Both the position numbers and the translations under genes were made by a program. The notes beneath the pieces were generated by a model. The model saw only the letters and a program-made list of their open reading frames with translations. It was not told the DNA's origin and did not search any database. This document shows positions 44,879-53,642 of a DNA stretch of 64,000 bases, in pieces; position 1 is the first letter of the stretch, and every line of letters begins with the position of its first letter. This DNA is from Rhodanobacteraceae bacterium (GTDB taxonomy: Bacteria > Pseudomonadota > Gammaproteobacteria > Xanthomonadales > Ahniellaceae): the NCBI GenBank assembly GCA_016708465.1, contig JADJFT010000004.1, forward strand, positions 62,001 through 126,000, written 5' to 3'.

Positions 44879-47620
44879 ATGGATGCACTTGCCTGGTCCA
44901 AACTTCAGTCGATCTTGGCTGCGGTCATCGACACGCCCGCGCCGCAGCGCGAATCACTGCTTGATTCGCTATGCGGTGACGACGCGCAACTGCGCCATAA
45001 AATCGAAGCACTGCTGGCCTGCGAGGGGGATTTGCCGGAGCAACTACCGGCGGCAACGTGGATGGCGCTGGCGGACGAGGAACCGCAGCCGACGCGGATC
45101 GGCGAGCGAGCCGGTCCATTCGAGATTGAGTCGCGACTGGGCGAAGGCGGCTCCAGCGTCGTCTATGCCGCGCGACGGGTGACCGATTTCAGCCAGCGTG
45201 TCGCCATCAAGCTCTTGCGTTCCCACGTTGGCGCAGCGATGGCGACGCGCTTTGCGCTCGAACGCGAGATGTTGTCGCGATTGAATCATCCGAATATCGC
45301 CAAGCTGTTCGATGCCGGTGAACTGGTTGATGCGACGCCTTACCTGGTGCTGGAGTTGGTCGAAGGACGAAATTGGTCGCAGTGGTTAGCCGAAGAAAAT
45401 CCGTCAAAAAATGAACGCTTGGCAAAGTTCTTGTCGGTTTGCGACGCGGTTGAACATGCCCACCAGCATCTGTTGGTACATCGCGATATCAAACCATCCA
45501 ACATCATGATCGACGGTGATGGACGCGCCAAGTTATTGGACTTCGGCATCGCCAAACTGCTCGATGGCGTGCCCTTGGGCACGTTGACGCGCGAGGGCGG
45601 TTTCGTATTGACGCCGTCGTACGCGGCGCCTGAGCAACTACGCGGCGAACTGGTGACCACCGCCACCGACGTGTTCGCGCTCGGCGTCGTGCTTTACGAA
45701 ACCTTGACCGGGGAACGGCCGCACAAGCGCGGGTCGAACGCAGACGTGGCGCAGTTGGCGCTGGACAGCACCGTGCCGTGTCAGCGCCCGAGCTTGGTGC
45801 GCCCGACGCTTGATCATGCTTTGGCCGGCAAATCATTGCGCGGCGATCTCGAAAACATCGTGATGAAGGCGCTGGAGCCGGAGTTGAGCCGACGGTACGC
45901 AAGCGTTACTGCGTTCGCCGATGACTTGCGTGCATATCGTGATGGGCGGCCGGTTACGGCGCGCGCACGCAGTTGGCATTACGTTGCGGGCAAGTTCGTG
46001 CGGCGCCATCCACTCGGCACGCTGATGGCGGTGCTGGCATCGATCGCGATTGGCGTATCGCTCACGGTTGCAGTGCAGGAAGCGCAACGGGCGCGCCGCC
46101 ATCTCGGCGAGGCGCGCGCATTGGCGCACGATATTTTGATCGACTATCCGGAAAAAATTGCCGAGCTACCGGGCTCCTTGCCGATCCAGTCACGCATGGT
46201 GCAAGACGCCATGCGTTACCTCGACTCGTTGCGTGAAGTCGCCGGTGCTGATGCGGAATTGTCGCGCGAACTGGCATCCGGATATTTGAAGATCGGGGAT
46301 ATCCAAGGCAATCCTTACCGGAGCAACCTCGGTGATAGCGACGGCGCCGAGGCCAGCTATCGGCAGGCGGCGCTCGCACTTGAACATTGGCAACGACTGG
46401 CGCCTGACGCTGCCGGTGCACAGTTGTTCAAAGCGCGATTGGCGTCGCGGATGGCGGCCATCGATCATCAGCAAACCGAGTTGGAAAATGCTGCAAGCGG
46501 ATTCCGCAGCGCACTTTCGGCGTTCGCAGCGCTGGATGATGCCGAGCGCGATGTCGCCACCGTGCTCGAACATGCCGACACCCTCGATTTTTACGGCGAT
46601 CTGCTTGGAAATTCGGGTCAGACGTCGTTGCTCGACGTGCCGGCCGGAGTGCGCAACCACGCGGCGGCAAAAGCGCTGCGGGTTGATGCGATGGCCCGGT
46701 TTCCGGAAGATCAAGCGGTGCGCTTTGCGTACGCGTTGTCGCTGGAACGCGAAGGCGATGACAGGTTCATGGCGCGCGAACTCGATGCTGCCCAATCGGC
46801 CTATCGTGCGGCGATCGGGCAGGTCGAGGCACTCCTGGCCCAGGCCCCGGATCAGGTCGCATTGAAGACCGAGTCAGCGGCGTTGCACGCGCGTCTAACG
46901 CAGACGCTGGAAATGAATGGTGATCTCAGCAATGCCACGGCAGCAGCAACACAGTCGGTGGCGATGATCGAGGCGTTGCTCGCGGCAGATCCAACCAACG
47001 ACCATTATCGCCAAGGTGCCGGCGCCGGTCTCGGCATCCTCGCGAAACTGCTGATTCGGCAGCAGCAATTTGCCGCCGCCGCGCCATTTATTGACCGTCA
47101 AATTGCTGTCAATCAGCGCCGTCTCGATACGTCGCCGAACAATGGCGAGATGGCGCTCGCACTATCGCTTGGCTATCGCCGCCGGGGCGAACAACTGATG
47201 GGTCAAGGCGACTTCGCCGGAGCAATCGAAGCACACACCAAGGCGCTGCAACTACAAACCCGATTCGCGCAAGAAAGTGCGGACTTTGAATCTCATCGCG
47301 CACTCACACTGCTGCATCTCGGTCGTGCCGAAGCGCGCAATGGTGCACGCCAATCCGCCGAGGACCGGTTGCAAGAGGCGACGACCGCGATGACAGTACT
47401 GGTGACCGCACATCCCGATATCGCGGTATTTCGCGAGGATTTGATCGACGCTGAAGAAGCGCTTTGCGATGTCGTCGAGGTAGCGTCGGCAGGGGCGCAT
47501 TATCGGCGTGCGATCGAACTGATTGATGCGTCCGGCGTCGACGTCGCGATTGCGCCGGCATATGTCGATCGCCGCCGCGCGCTGGTCGATAAGGCTGCAT
47601 CCAGGCCTCGACCGCAGTGA
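44879..47620 (+). CDS. Membrane Ser/Thr protein kinase with C-terminal TPR-like repeats (module B)
   Basis: A 913-residue kinase with the same plan as module A: helical lead (LLDSLCGDDAQLRHKIEALL), Hanks kinase at about 80-360 (SRLGEGGSSVVYAARR, VAIKLLR with Lys111, VHRDIKPSNIMI, LLDFGIAKL, APEQLRGE), one transmembrane helix near 380-400 (LGTLMAVLASIAIGVSLTVA), then about 500 residues of TPR-like helices (ALQLQTRFAQESADFESHRA). Catalytic Lys, HRD and DFG are kept. The sensory halves of the two kinases differ clearly in sequence, so they probably read different signals. Ends 10 bp before a convergent gene. Confidence 0.9.
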   Translation: MDALAWSKLQSILAAVIDTPAPQRESLLDSLCGDDAQLRHKIEALLACEGDLPEQLPAATWMALADEEPQPTRIGERAGPFEIESRLGEGGSSVVYAARRVTDFSQRVAIKLLRSHVGAAMATRFALEREMLSRLNHPNIAKLFDAGELVDATPYLVLELVEGRNWSQWLAEENPSKNERLAKFLSVCDAVEHAHQHLLVHRDIKPSNIMIDGDGRAKLLDFGIAKLLDGVPLGTLTREGGFVLTPSYAAPEQLRGELVTTATDVFALGVVLYETLTGERPHKRGSNADVAQLALDSTVPCQRPSLVRPTLDHALAGKSLRGDLENIVMKALEPELSRRYASVTAFADDLRAYRDGRPVTARARSWHYVAGKFVRRHPLGTLMAVLASIAIGVSLTVAVQEAQRARRHLGEARALAHDILIDYPEKIAELPGSLPIQSRMVQDAMRYLDSLREVAGADAELSRELASGYLKIGDIQGNPYRSNLGDSDGAEASYRQAALALEHWQRLAPDAAGAQLFKARLASRMAAIDHQQTELENAASGFRSALSAFAALDDAERDVATVLEHADTLDFYGDLLGNSGQTSLLDVPAGVRNHAAAKALRVDAMARFPEDQAVRFAYALSLEREGDDRFMARELDAAQSAYRAAIGQVEALLAQAPDQVALKTESAALHARLTQTLEMNGDLSNATAAATQSVAMIEALLAADPTNDHYRQGAGAGLGILAKLLIRQQQFAAAAPFIDRQIAVNQRRLDTSPNNGEMALALSLGYRRRGEQLMGQGDFAGAIEAHTKALQLQTRFAQESADFESHRALTLLHLGRAEARNGARQSAEDRLQEATTAMTVLVTAHPDIAVFREDLIDAEEALCDVVEVASAGAHYRRAIELIDASGVDVAIAPAYVDRRRALVDKAASRPRPQ

Positions 47621-47629
47621 TCGCCGGAT

Positions 47630-48742
47630 TTACGCGCGCGTCAGTCGGGCAGCAACTTCCTCGCCGATCGCCAAACTCGATGTCAGCCCCGGCGATTCGA
47701 TCCCGAACAGGTTGATGAGGTTACTGATGCCGTGTGTCGTCACATCCTGGATCACGAAGTCACCACTGGATTGGCCTGGGCCGACCAACTTCGGGCGGAC
47801 GCCGACGAAATCGGGTTCCAGCTGATCGTCGCGCAGGCTTGGCCACCAACGACGGATCGAGTCGGCAAATGCAACATGCTGGCTGTCGTCGAACTGGTAG
47901 TTCGGTGCATCAATCCAGCGCACATCGGGGCCGAAGTGGACCTGACCGGCGCTGTCCATGCCGAGATGTACGCCGAGTCCGGCCGCTTGTGGCATCGGGT
48001 AGATCAAGCGCGAGAACGGCGACTTGCCGCGTAGACGGTAGTAGTGGCCTGACGCATAGAATTGGCGCGGAATGTGGTGCTCAGCGAGTTCGTCGATCGT
48101 GCGCGCGACCTGCGTCGATGTGAGCCCAGCAGCATTGATCAGACGTCGACAACGCACGCGATCGCCACCCGCAAGCGCAACGTCGAACGCGCCAGCTTCG
48201 CAGCGCACTGCGGTGACCCGGGTTTCGCAGGCGACGCGCCCGCCGGCTTGTTCCAGTTCGCCGATCAACGCCATCACGTACTCGGCCACATCGACGATGC
48301 CGGATGCCGTCGATTCGATCGCCGCTACACCATGCAGCGACGGTTCGATCCGCCGGACTTCGTTCGCATCGATCAAGCGCAATCCATCGACACCGTTCGC
48401 TTCGGCGCGTTGCAGCACGACATGTAGCGCCTCGCTTTCGAGCCAGTCGGTCGCCACGACCAGCTTGCCGGTGCGGCGATGAGTAACGCCGCGCTTCGCA
48501 CAGAAGTCGTACAACAGATGGCGGCCACGCACGCACAACCGCGCCTTCAACGAACCTTGCGCGTAATACAGCCCGGCATGAATGACGCCCGAGTTGCGCG
48601 ACGAAATGCCTTCGCCTGCGCGGGCTTCGGCTTCGAGCACGAACACCTCGCGCCCGGATTGCGCCAATGCCCGCGCCACCGCCAGTCCGACTACTCCGGC
48701 GCCGATGACGATGCTGTCGATGTCCACGCTGGGTGCGTTCAT
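47630..48742 (-). CDS. FAD-dependent oxidoreductase, L-2-hydroxyglutarate oxidase (LhgO) family
   Basis: A 370-residue flavoprotein of the DAO fold. Dinucleotide-binding motif IVIGAGVVGLAVARALA at residues 11-27, then SSRNSGVIHAGLYYAQGSLK, the LhgO/L2HGDH-type signature around the flavin, GHYYRLRGKSPFSRLIYPMP, GLGVHLGMDSAGQVHFGPDV and the C-terminal NLFGIESPGLTSSLAIGEE. It probably oxidises L-2-hydroxyglutarate or a related 2-hydroxy acid and passes electrons to quinones. Last gene of the minus-strand run; the gap of 54 bp to ispA allows its own promoter. Confidence 0.85.
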   Translation of the reverse strand: MNAPSVDIDSIVIGAGVVGLAVARALAQSGREVFVLEAEARAGEGISSRNSGVIHAGLYYAQGSLKARLCVRGRHLLYDFCAKRGVTHRRTGKLVVATDWLESEALHVVLQRAEANGVDGLRLIDANEVRRIEPSLHGVAAIESTASGIVDVAEYVMALIGELEQAGGRVACETRVTAVRCEAGAFDVALAGGDRVRCRRLINAAGLTSTQVARTIDELAEHHIPRQFYASGHYYRLRGKSPFSRLIYPMPQAAGLGVHLGMDSAGQVHFGPDVRWIDAPNYQFDDSQHVAFADSIRRWWPSLRDDQLEPDFVGVRPKLVGPGQSSGDFVIQDVTTHGISNLINLFGIESPGLTSSLAIGEEVAARLTRA

Positions 48743-48796
48743 GGCAAGCGCCTTGCTGCAATGTGGGGTGTTGCGGTCGCGACGCGCGCCTCGCCA

Positions 48797-49717
48797 CTAC
48801 GAGCTTCGATCGACCGAGTAATGCGCGAGATCACGCAGGTGCTCGGCACGCGCGTCGAAGATCGATAGTGCGGCAATCGCTTCCGAACGCAATTGTTCGG
48901 CCAGTGCACGCGATGCGGCGAGGCCGAGAATGGCGGGGTAGGTCGGTTTGTTCTGGGCGGCGTCGGAGCCTTGCGGCTTGCCAATCACAACCGTGTCACC
49001 TTCGACGTCGAGAATGTCATCGCGGATTTGGAACGCAAGGCCAACGGCATCGCCATAGCGCACCAGCGCAGCAATGTGTTCGGCACCGCATCGGCCGGCG
49101 GCCAGTGCGCCAAGTTGAACCGACGCGCGAATGAGTGCGCCGGTTTTGTGTGCGTGCATGCGTTCGAGTTCGGCGCGCTCGAGTGGGTGACCGACGGCAT
49201 CCAGATCGAAGGCTTGACCTCCAGCCATGCCGTGCGAACCGCAGGCGGACGCCAGTACCCGCAACATCTCAACCTGCTGCAGAGCGGTGCGATCCGAATT
49301 CAGATCGGTCGCAAGCACCTCGAACGCGAGTGCCTGCAATGCGTCTCCGGCGAGAATGGCGGTCGCTTCGCCGAATGCGATATGACAGGTTGGTTTACCG
49401 CGCCGCAAATCGTCGTCGTCCATCGCCGGGAGGTCATCGTGGATCAACGAATACGCGTGAATCATCTCGACTGCGGCGGCGGCTGCATCGGCGTGGCTGA
49501 GCGTGCCGCCGATGGCCAATGACGCGCTGTAGGCAAGACAAGGACGTAGGCGTTTGCCGCCACCGAGCGTGCTGTAACGCATCGCGCGGTGCAGGTTTAA
49601 CGGCGCCTGTGACGCGGCCGGTAGCAAGCGTTCAAGGACAGATTCGGCGCGCGTGGCCAGCGCCATTAGCGCTGGCGTAAGGTCACGGCGTATCGGGGTC
49701 GAAGCGGGGTGCGCCAT
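48797..49717 (-). CDS. ispA: Farnesyl diphosphate synthase (geranyltranstransferase)
   Basis: A 306-residue trans-prenyltransferase adding IPP to DMAPP and GPP to form farnesyl diphosphate, precursor of quinones and undecaprenyl carriers. First Asp-rich motif DDLPAMDDDDLRRGKPTCH and second motif QIRDDILDVEGD are both intact, with LGGGKRLRPCL upstream (IPP binding) and GSDAAQNKPTYPAILG near the C-terminus. Start at 49717 overlaps the end of xseB by 35 bp; a shorter start at 49666 cannot be excluded. The xseB-ispA order is conserved across proteobacteria. Confidence 0.95.
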   Translation of the reverse strand: MAHPASTPIRRDLTPALMALATRAESVLERLLPAASQAPLNLHRAMRYSTLGGGKRLRPCLAYSASLAIGGTLSHADAAAAAVEMIHAYSLIHDDLPAMDDDDLRRGKPTCHIAFGEATAILAGDALQALAFEVLATDLNSDRTALQQVEMLRVLASACGSHGMAGGQAFDLDAVGHPLERAELERMHAHKTGALIRASVQLGALAAGRCGAEHIAALVRYGDAVGLAFQIRDDILDVEGDTVVIGKPQGSDAAQNKPTYPAILGLAASRALAEQLRSEAIAALSIFDARAEHLRDLAHYSVDRSS

Positions 49718-49937
49718 CGAGATCGTTCGGGTCGATGATCTGGCGCACGCGCAGTTCCGCTTGGTCGAGTGCACTGCGGCATTGCCGGTACAAACCGACG
49801 CCGCGTTCGAATGCGGTCAAGGAGTCGTCCAACGACATATCGCCTTTTTCCATACGTCCGACCAACAGCTCGAGTTCATCGAGCGACTGCTCGAACTCGG
49901 CAACACGGCTGGTTTCTGTGGACTCGGGGGGAGACAT
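49683..49937 (-). CDS. xseB: Exodeoxyribonuclease VII small subunit
   Basis: An 84-residue protein with the compact XseB pattern FEQSLDELELLVGRMEKGDM, SLDDSLTAFERGVGLYRQCR and ALDQAELRVRQI. The small subunit coats and stabilises XseA in the single-strand-specific exonuclease VII. Located 9 bp after the tilS stop and overlapping ispA, so all three are probably on one transcript. xseA is not in the window. Confidence 0.95.
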   Translation of the reverse strand: MSPPESTETSRVAEFEQSLDELELLVGRMEKGDMSLDDSLTAFERGVGLYRQCRSALDQAELRVRQIIDPNDLDGAPRFDPDTP

Positions 49938-49946
49938 GCGCGCACA

Positions 49947-51263
49947 TTATCCCGAGTGCGGCGGCGTTTCAATTCGCCAGACGTGTCCGGCCGCCTGTAA
50001 TTGCGCCGCAAATGCCGCATCGAGGAACAGATCGCCCACCGCGAGCAGGCGATCGCCCTGCCACACATAGGGCAACGCCGCACGCTGCCACGGCGGCACG
50101 CCATATTCCTGCAGCAACAGCCGCACCGGCCGCCGCGACGCGGTCGCGTGCAGACGAATCTTCTCGCCGCCGCGCCGCGCTGCGACCCGCAGCGGTTCGT
50201 CGAACAGTCCCGCCAGCGCGGGCAGTACCCGCGCATCCGCGAGCACGAATGGCGCACTGGTTGACCATGCCTGTTCTACGACCGTAGTCATCGCCAGCGG
50301 TCGTCTGGCAAACAAGCGCTCGCGATAGCGATACATCACGCCACCCGGCCAGCACACTTCCGGCACCCGGTCGGCGCGCGCATCGCGCATCTGTCGCCAC
50401 ATTTCACGCAGTGCCGACGGCGGCGCGGCGGGCAGCGCGAGGTCGCGCAGCCAGGCTTTCAGCACCGCGATGGCGGTGCCCGCGTCGAGGTCCAGCACGC
50501 CAATATTGAGCACGCCCGGATCGACATCACGATGGCGCGCAAGCAGGCGTTGCACTTCGGCTTCGGCCAGAACCAACAGGTCAGCCGCTCGTTCCGCCGA
50601 GGTTGCAAGGGCGGCAACCGCCTGCGGCCAGCGTTGTGTCAGCCGCGGGAGAATCTGGTGGCGCAGGAAATTCCGATCATGCGCGGTATCGGCATTGCTC
50701 GGATCCTCGATCCAGTCGAGTTGTGCGGCGACCGCTTCAGCACGGATAGCGGCACGTGGCACATCAAGCCAAGGCCGTGCCAGCCATCCGCGGGCGAAGC
50801 GGCGCCGTGGACGCATGCCGGCGAGCCCGTCGTAACCTGGCGAACGCAGTGCACGCAACAGAAAGGTTTCGGCTTGGTCATCGCGATGATGCGCGGTGAG
50901 CAGCACTTCGTCGTCGCCCAAGCGGGTTGCGAATGCATCATTACGCGCCGACCGTGCCGCGGCTTCGAGGCCGAGCTCGCTGATGCGAGTGACCTCGACG
51001 CAGGCGACATCCAACGACACGGCGAGTGCTTCGCACCATCGGCGACAGCATTCAGCCCATCGTGGCGAATCTGGCTGCAGGCGGTGATCGATGTGGATCG
51101 CGCGCAGGCTGAAGCCGAGCCCATCGCGCAGCGAGGCGGCGACATGCAACAGCGTGCGCGAATCGATACCGCCGCTGAGCGCGAGCACGAATTGGCGCTG
51201 CGCTGACTGCGCAATGAACTTGGCAAATGTCTGCTGCAGAGGGGACATGCCCCATTGTGACAT
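49947..51263 (-). CDS. tilS: tRNA(Ile)-lysidine synthetase
   Basis: A 438-residue ATP-dependent enzyme placing lysine on C34 of tRNA-Ile2, making it read AUA. PP-loop LALSGGIDSRTLLHVAAS near residue 28, HIDHRLQPDS, LLTAHHRDDQAETFLLRALR, and IEDPSNADTAHDRNFLRH are the family core. The C-terminal domain reads VRLLLQEYGVPPWQRAALPY. The ATG at 51263 directly abuts the TGA of the upstream methyltransferase (TGAATG); an alternative ATG lies five codons later. It rides at the end of the lipid-module transcript, a housekeeping gene downstream of an accessory operon. Confidence 0.95.
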   Translation of the reverse strand: MSQWGMSPLQQTFAKFIAQSAQRQFVLALSGGIDSRTLLHVAASLRDGLGFSLRAIHIDHRLQPDSPRWAECCRRWCEALAVSLDVACVEVTRISELGLEAAARSARNDAFATRLGDDEVLLTAHHRDDQAETFLLRALRSPGYDGLAGMRPRRRFARGWLARPWLDVPRAAIRAEAVAAQLDWIEDPSNADTAHDRNFLRHQILPRLTQRWPQAVAALATSAERAADLLVLAEAEVQRLLARHRDVDPGVLNIGVLDLDAGTAIAVLKAWLRDLALPAAPPSALREMWRQMRDARADRVPEVCWPGGVMYRYRERLFARRPLAMTTVVEQAWSTSAPFVLADARVLPALAGLFDEPLRVAARRGGEKIRLHATASRRPVRLLLQEYGVPPWQRAALPYVWQGDRLLAVGDLFLDAAFAAQLQAAGHVWRIETPPHSG

Positions 51264-52340
51264 TCAGGGCTTGCCGAATCGGTAATGCCCGACCAGCCAT
51301 TCGCTGCCGTCGCGATAGCCGAACAGCTCGGCACAGGCCATCCAGAACATGCGCCAGCGCTGATGCCAGAGCTGAGCACGGTCGTCACCATACGCGTCAG
51401 CGAGGATCTTCAATGCCTGCTCCTTGTGCGCATCTTGATTCTGCAACCAGTGATTCGCTGTGCGCTGATAATGCGTACCGTCCACGCGCCACTGTTCCTC
51501 GATCTTCAGGTCGCGTTGAAACCAGAGCAGGGTGTCGGCACTCGGCATCAATCCGCCGGTGAAAAAGTGCCGTGCCATCCAGTCGTTGTCGCCATCACGC
51601 TCGAACGGATAGCAGACTTCACGATGACAGAAGATATGCACGAACAGTTTGCCACCCGGACGCAACCAGTCGGCAATGCGGCTGAGCAGAGATTCGTAAT
51701 TGCGCATGTGTTCGAACATTTCGATCGAAATGCAGCGATCAAACGCTGCCGGGTCGAGCTCGAGACGGTTGACGTCGCGAGTGAGGATGCGCAGGTTCGA
51801 AAGTCCTCGCTCGCGCGCACGGGCTTCGATAAATTCTCGTTGGTAGGATGAATTACTGACACCAGTGATCCGCGAATTCGGATATCGCTCGGCCAGCGTC
51901 AGGCTCAGTGAGCCCCAGCCACAACCGAGTTCGAGCACGTCTTGCCCGTCGCGGAATTCGCCCCGTTCCAAATACAGATCGAGCATCGCGACTTCGGCCT
52001 CATCGAGCGACTCGCGGCCCGTCGGGTAGTAGCAACTTGAATACTTCAGCCGCTTACCGAGCGCGACGGTAAAGAAAGCAGGCGGCACCTCGTAATGCTG
52101 GGTATTCGCGGCTTCGGTCTCGATGGCGATTGGGCTGCGACGAAGTTCATGCACGCGAGCGCGTAAGCGTTCAAACCAGTCGCCGGCATATTCCTGTTGC
52201 AACCGATCGGCACAGAGCTTGCGCATGGCGAGACGCAGCAATGGATCGGGCAGCAGGCCGCGCTCGGCGAGACCGATGCCAGTGAATAGCGGTTCGTGGC
52301 CAGTGAGGGCATGCAGGCGTTCGCTGATCGAGTTATTCAT
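51264..52340 (-). CDS. SAM-dependent methyltransferase, cyclopropane-fatty-acid-synthase family, second copy
   Basis: A 358-residue CFA-synthase-like enzyme (COG2230 branch). HYEVPPAFFTVALGKRLKYS (lipid-binding region), SSCYYPTGRESLDEAEVAML, SAM motif I VLELGCGWGSLSLTLAERYP, FDRCISIEMFEHMRNYESLL and LFVHIFCHREVCYPFERDGD. The start at 52340 (MNNSISERLHALTG) overlaps the previous stop by 4 bp. It differs strongly from the other CFA-type enzyme of the same operon (53639-54934), so the two probably act on different positions or steps of the same lipid. Last gene of the seven-gene module. Confidence 0.88.
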   Translation of the reverse strand: MNNSISERLHALTGHEPLFTGIGLAERGLLPDPLLRLAMRKLCADRLQQEYAGDWFERLRARVHELRRSPIAIETEAANTQHYEVPPAFFTVALGKRLKYSSCYYPTGRESLDEAEVAMLDLYLERGEFRDGQDVLELGCGWGSLSLTLAERYPNSRITGVSNSSYQREFIEARARERGLSNLRILTRDVNRLELDPAAFDRCISIEMFEHMRNYESLLSRIADWLRPGGKLFVHIFCHREVCYPFERDGDNDWMARHFFTGGLMPSADTLLWFQRDLKIEEQWRVDGTHYQRTANHWLQNQDAHKEQALKILADAYGDDRAQLWHQRWRMFWMACAELFGYRDGSEWLVGHYRFGKP

Positions 52341-53115
52341 GGGCGGGGTGTCCACGGAATGAAGCGGTTGGTGGTGCGTTGGTATTCGCGATAATCATCG
52401 CCGCGCGAACGCAAGGACTGGGCTTCAACAAAGGGGATGCCGGTAATCCAGTTCAGCGCGATGAACATGACGATCGGGCCGATCCAACTCCACAGGAATA
52501 GCGGCGAGCCGATGGCAAGAACGACATAAGCGAACCAGTGCAGCCATTCGAAGAAATAGTTTGGATGACGCGAATATCGCCACAGGCCGTCACGGCAGGA
52601 CTTGCCGCGATTTGCGGTGTTGCGACGGAAGCCATCGAGTTGGCTGTCGGCGATCGATTCACCGCCAAGTGCAAGACACCAAATCGTCACCGCGACGACG
52701 AGATGCAGTGGATTCAGCGGCTGTTCGTTCTGCGCGGCTGCCAACATCGGCGTTGCGAACAACACCGTCAGCAACGCTTGGAACATGAAGAAGCCGAAAA
52801 ATTTCCGCTGATCACCGTGCCAGTGGGCGCGCAGATGCGCGTAGCGGCCGTCTTCCGGTTCGCGCAGCAGCCGATGCAGCAGATGCAGTCCGAGACGAAA
52901 CCCCACAGCCCGCCGAGCACGGCGACGGTCAGACGGGTGGCAATATCGCCGCGTGCGAACCAGCCGAAGCCGAGCGCTGCGCTGCCAAGCATCAGCGCCC
53001 AGGCGACATCGACGTAGCCGGCGTTACGTGTGCGCCACTGCAGTAACCAGACCATGGTCATTACCAGCATTGCGATCAGGCCCAGCCAGAGTAATGGAGT
53101 CAACTGTGGATTCAT
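52337..53115 (-). CDS. DUF1295 (steroid 5-alpha-reductase-like) membrane protein, one frameshift
   Basis: About 259 residues when one missing base in CCCC (52901-52904) is restored, reading VAVLGGLWGFRLGLHLLHRL across the join. The multi-pass membrane protein has the DUF1295/isoprenylcysteine-methyltransferase-like C-terminal region: DGLWRYSRHPNYFFEWLHWF and RSRGDDYREYQRTTNRFIP. The N-terminal half has helices LTPLLWLGLIAMLVMTMVWL and GYVDVAWALMLGSAALGFGW. Relatives reduce or methylate lipid double bonds or sidechains. Joined by ATGA overlaps on both sides. Confidence 0.82.
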
Positions 53116-53642
53116 GCTGGCCCCGGCTCGCGTGCAACCAATCGCGCGGCGATCGCCAACAGCATCGGCGTTGCGATTGCCCAGGCAATAGCGAGCGCGG
53201 CGAAAACGTGGAGTTGTGGCGCGGTGAATTCAACCGCGGCAAACAGCCGTGCGGCGCCGAGATAAGCGAGCGGTCCGCCGATTGCGCCGAACAGCAACGA
53301 CCACGCGAAGCGCCGCTTCAGAAACGCCAATGAATGATTCACCGTCAACGCAAATCCAGCCCACAGCACGATGATCCAGATCGGTGCCAACTGCGCCCAC
53401 GGCACCGGCGTCGCATAGCGCAACCAACCGCCGGCGATCAGCGCCGAATCGATCACGAGGCCGAGCGCAATGCCGATGCCAATCAGGGCTGCATCGGCGC
53501 GCGGCCAGCGTGACGTGCGTAATTGCCAGATCGCGAATACGGCAAGCACCGGCAGGCCAGTCCACCAATGACCAGCGCCCGCGCCGGCAACAGTTGCAAA
53601 CCAGACGAACTGGAATAGCGCAGCGTTCACGATCAGATTCAT
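53112..53642 (-). CDS. DUF2878 membrane protein
   Basis: A 176-residue inner-membrane protein with about five helices (NAALFQFVWFATVAGAGA, DAALIGIGIALGLVIDSALI, LAPIWIIVLWAGFALTVNHS, LLFGAIGGPLAYLGAARLFA, VFAALAIAWAIATPMLLAIA). The motif ALTVNHSLAFLKRRFAWSLL with GAIGGPLAY marks DUF2878, a family mostly found beside CFA-type methyltransferases and DUF1365. The start at 53642 (MNLIVNAALFQF) overlaps the upstream stop by 4 bp. Biochemical role not established. Confidence 0.85.
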   Translation of the reverse strand: MNLIVNAALFQFVWFATVAGAGAGHWWTGLPVLAVFAIWQLRTSRWPRADAALIGIGIALGLVIDSALIAGGWLRYATPVPWAQLAPIWIIVLWAGFALTVNHSLAFLKRRFAWSLLFGAIGGPLAYLGAARLFAAVEFTAPQLHVFAALAIAWAIATPMLLAIAARLVAREPGPA

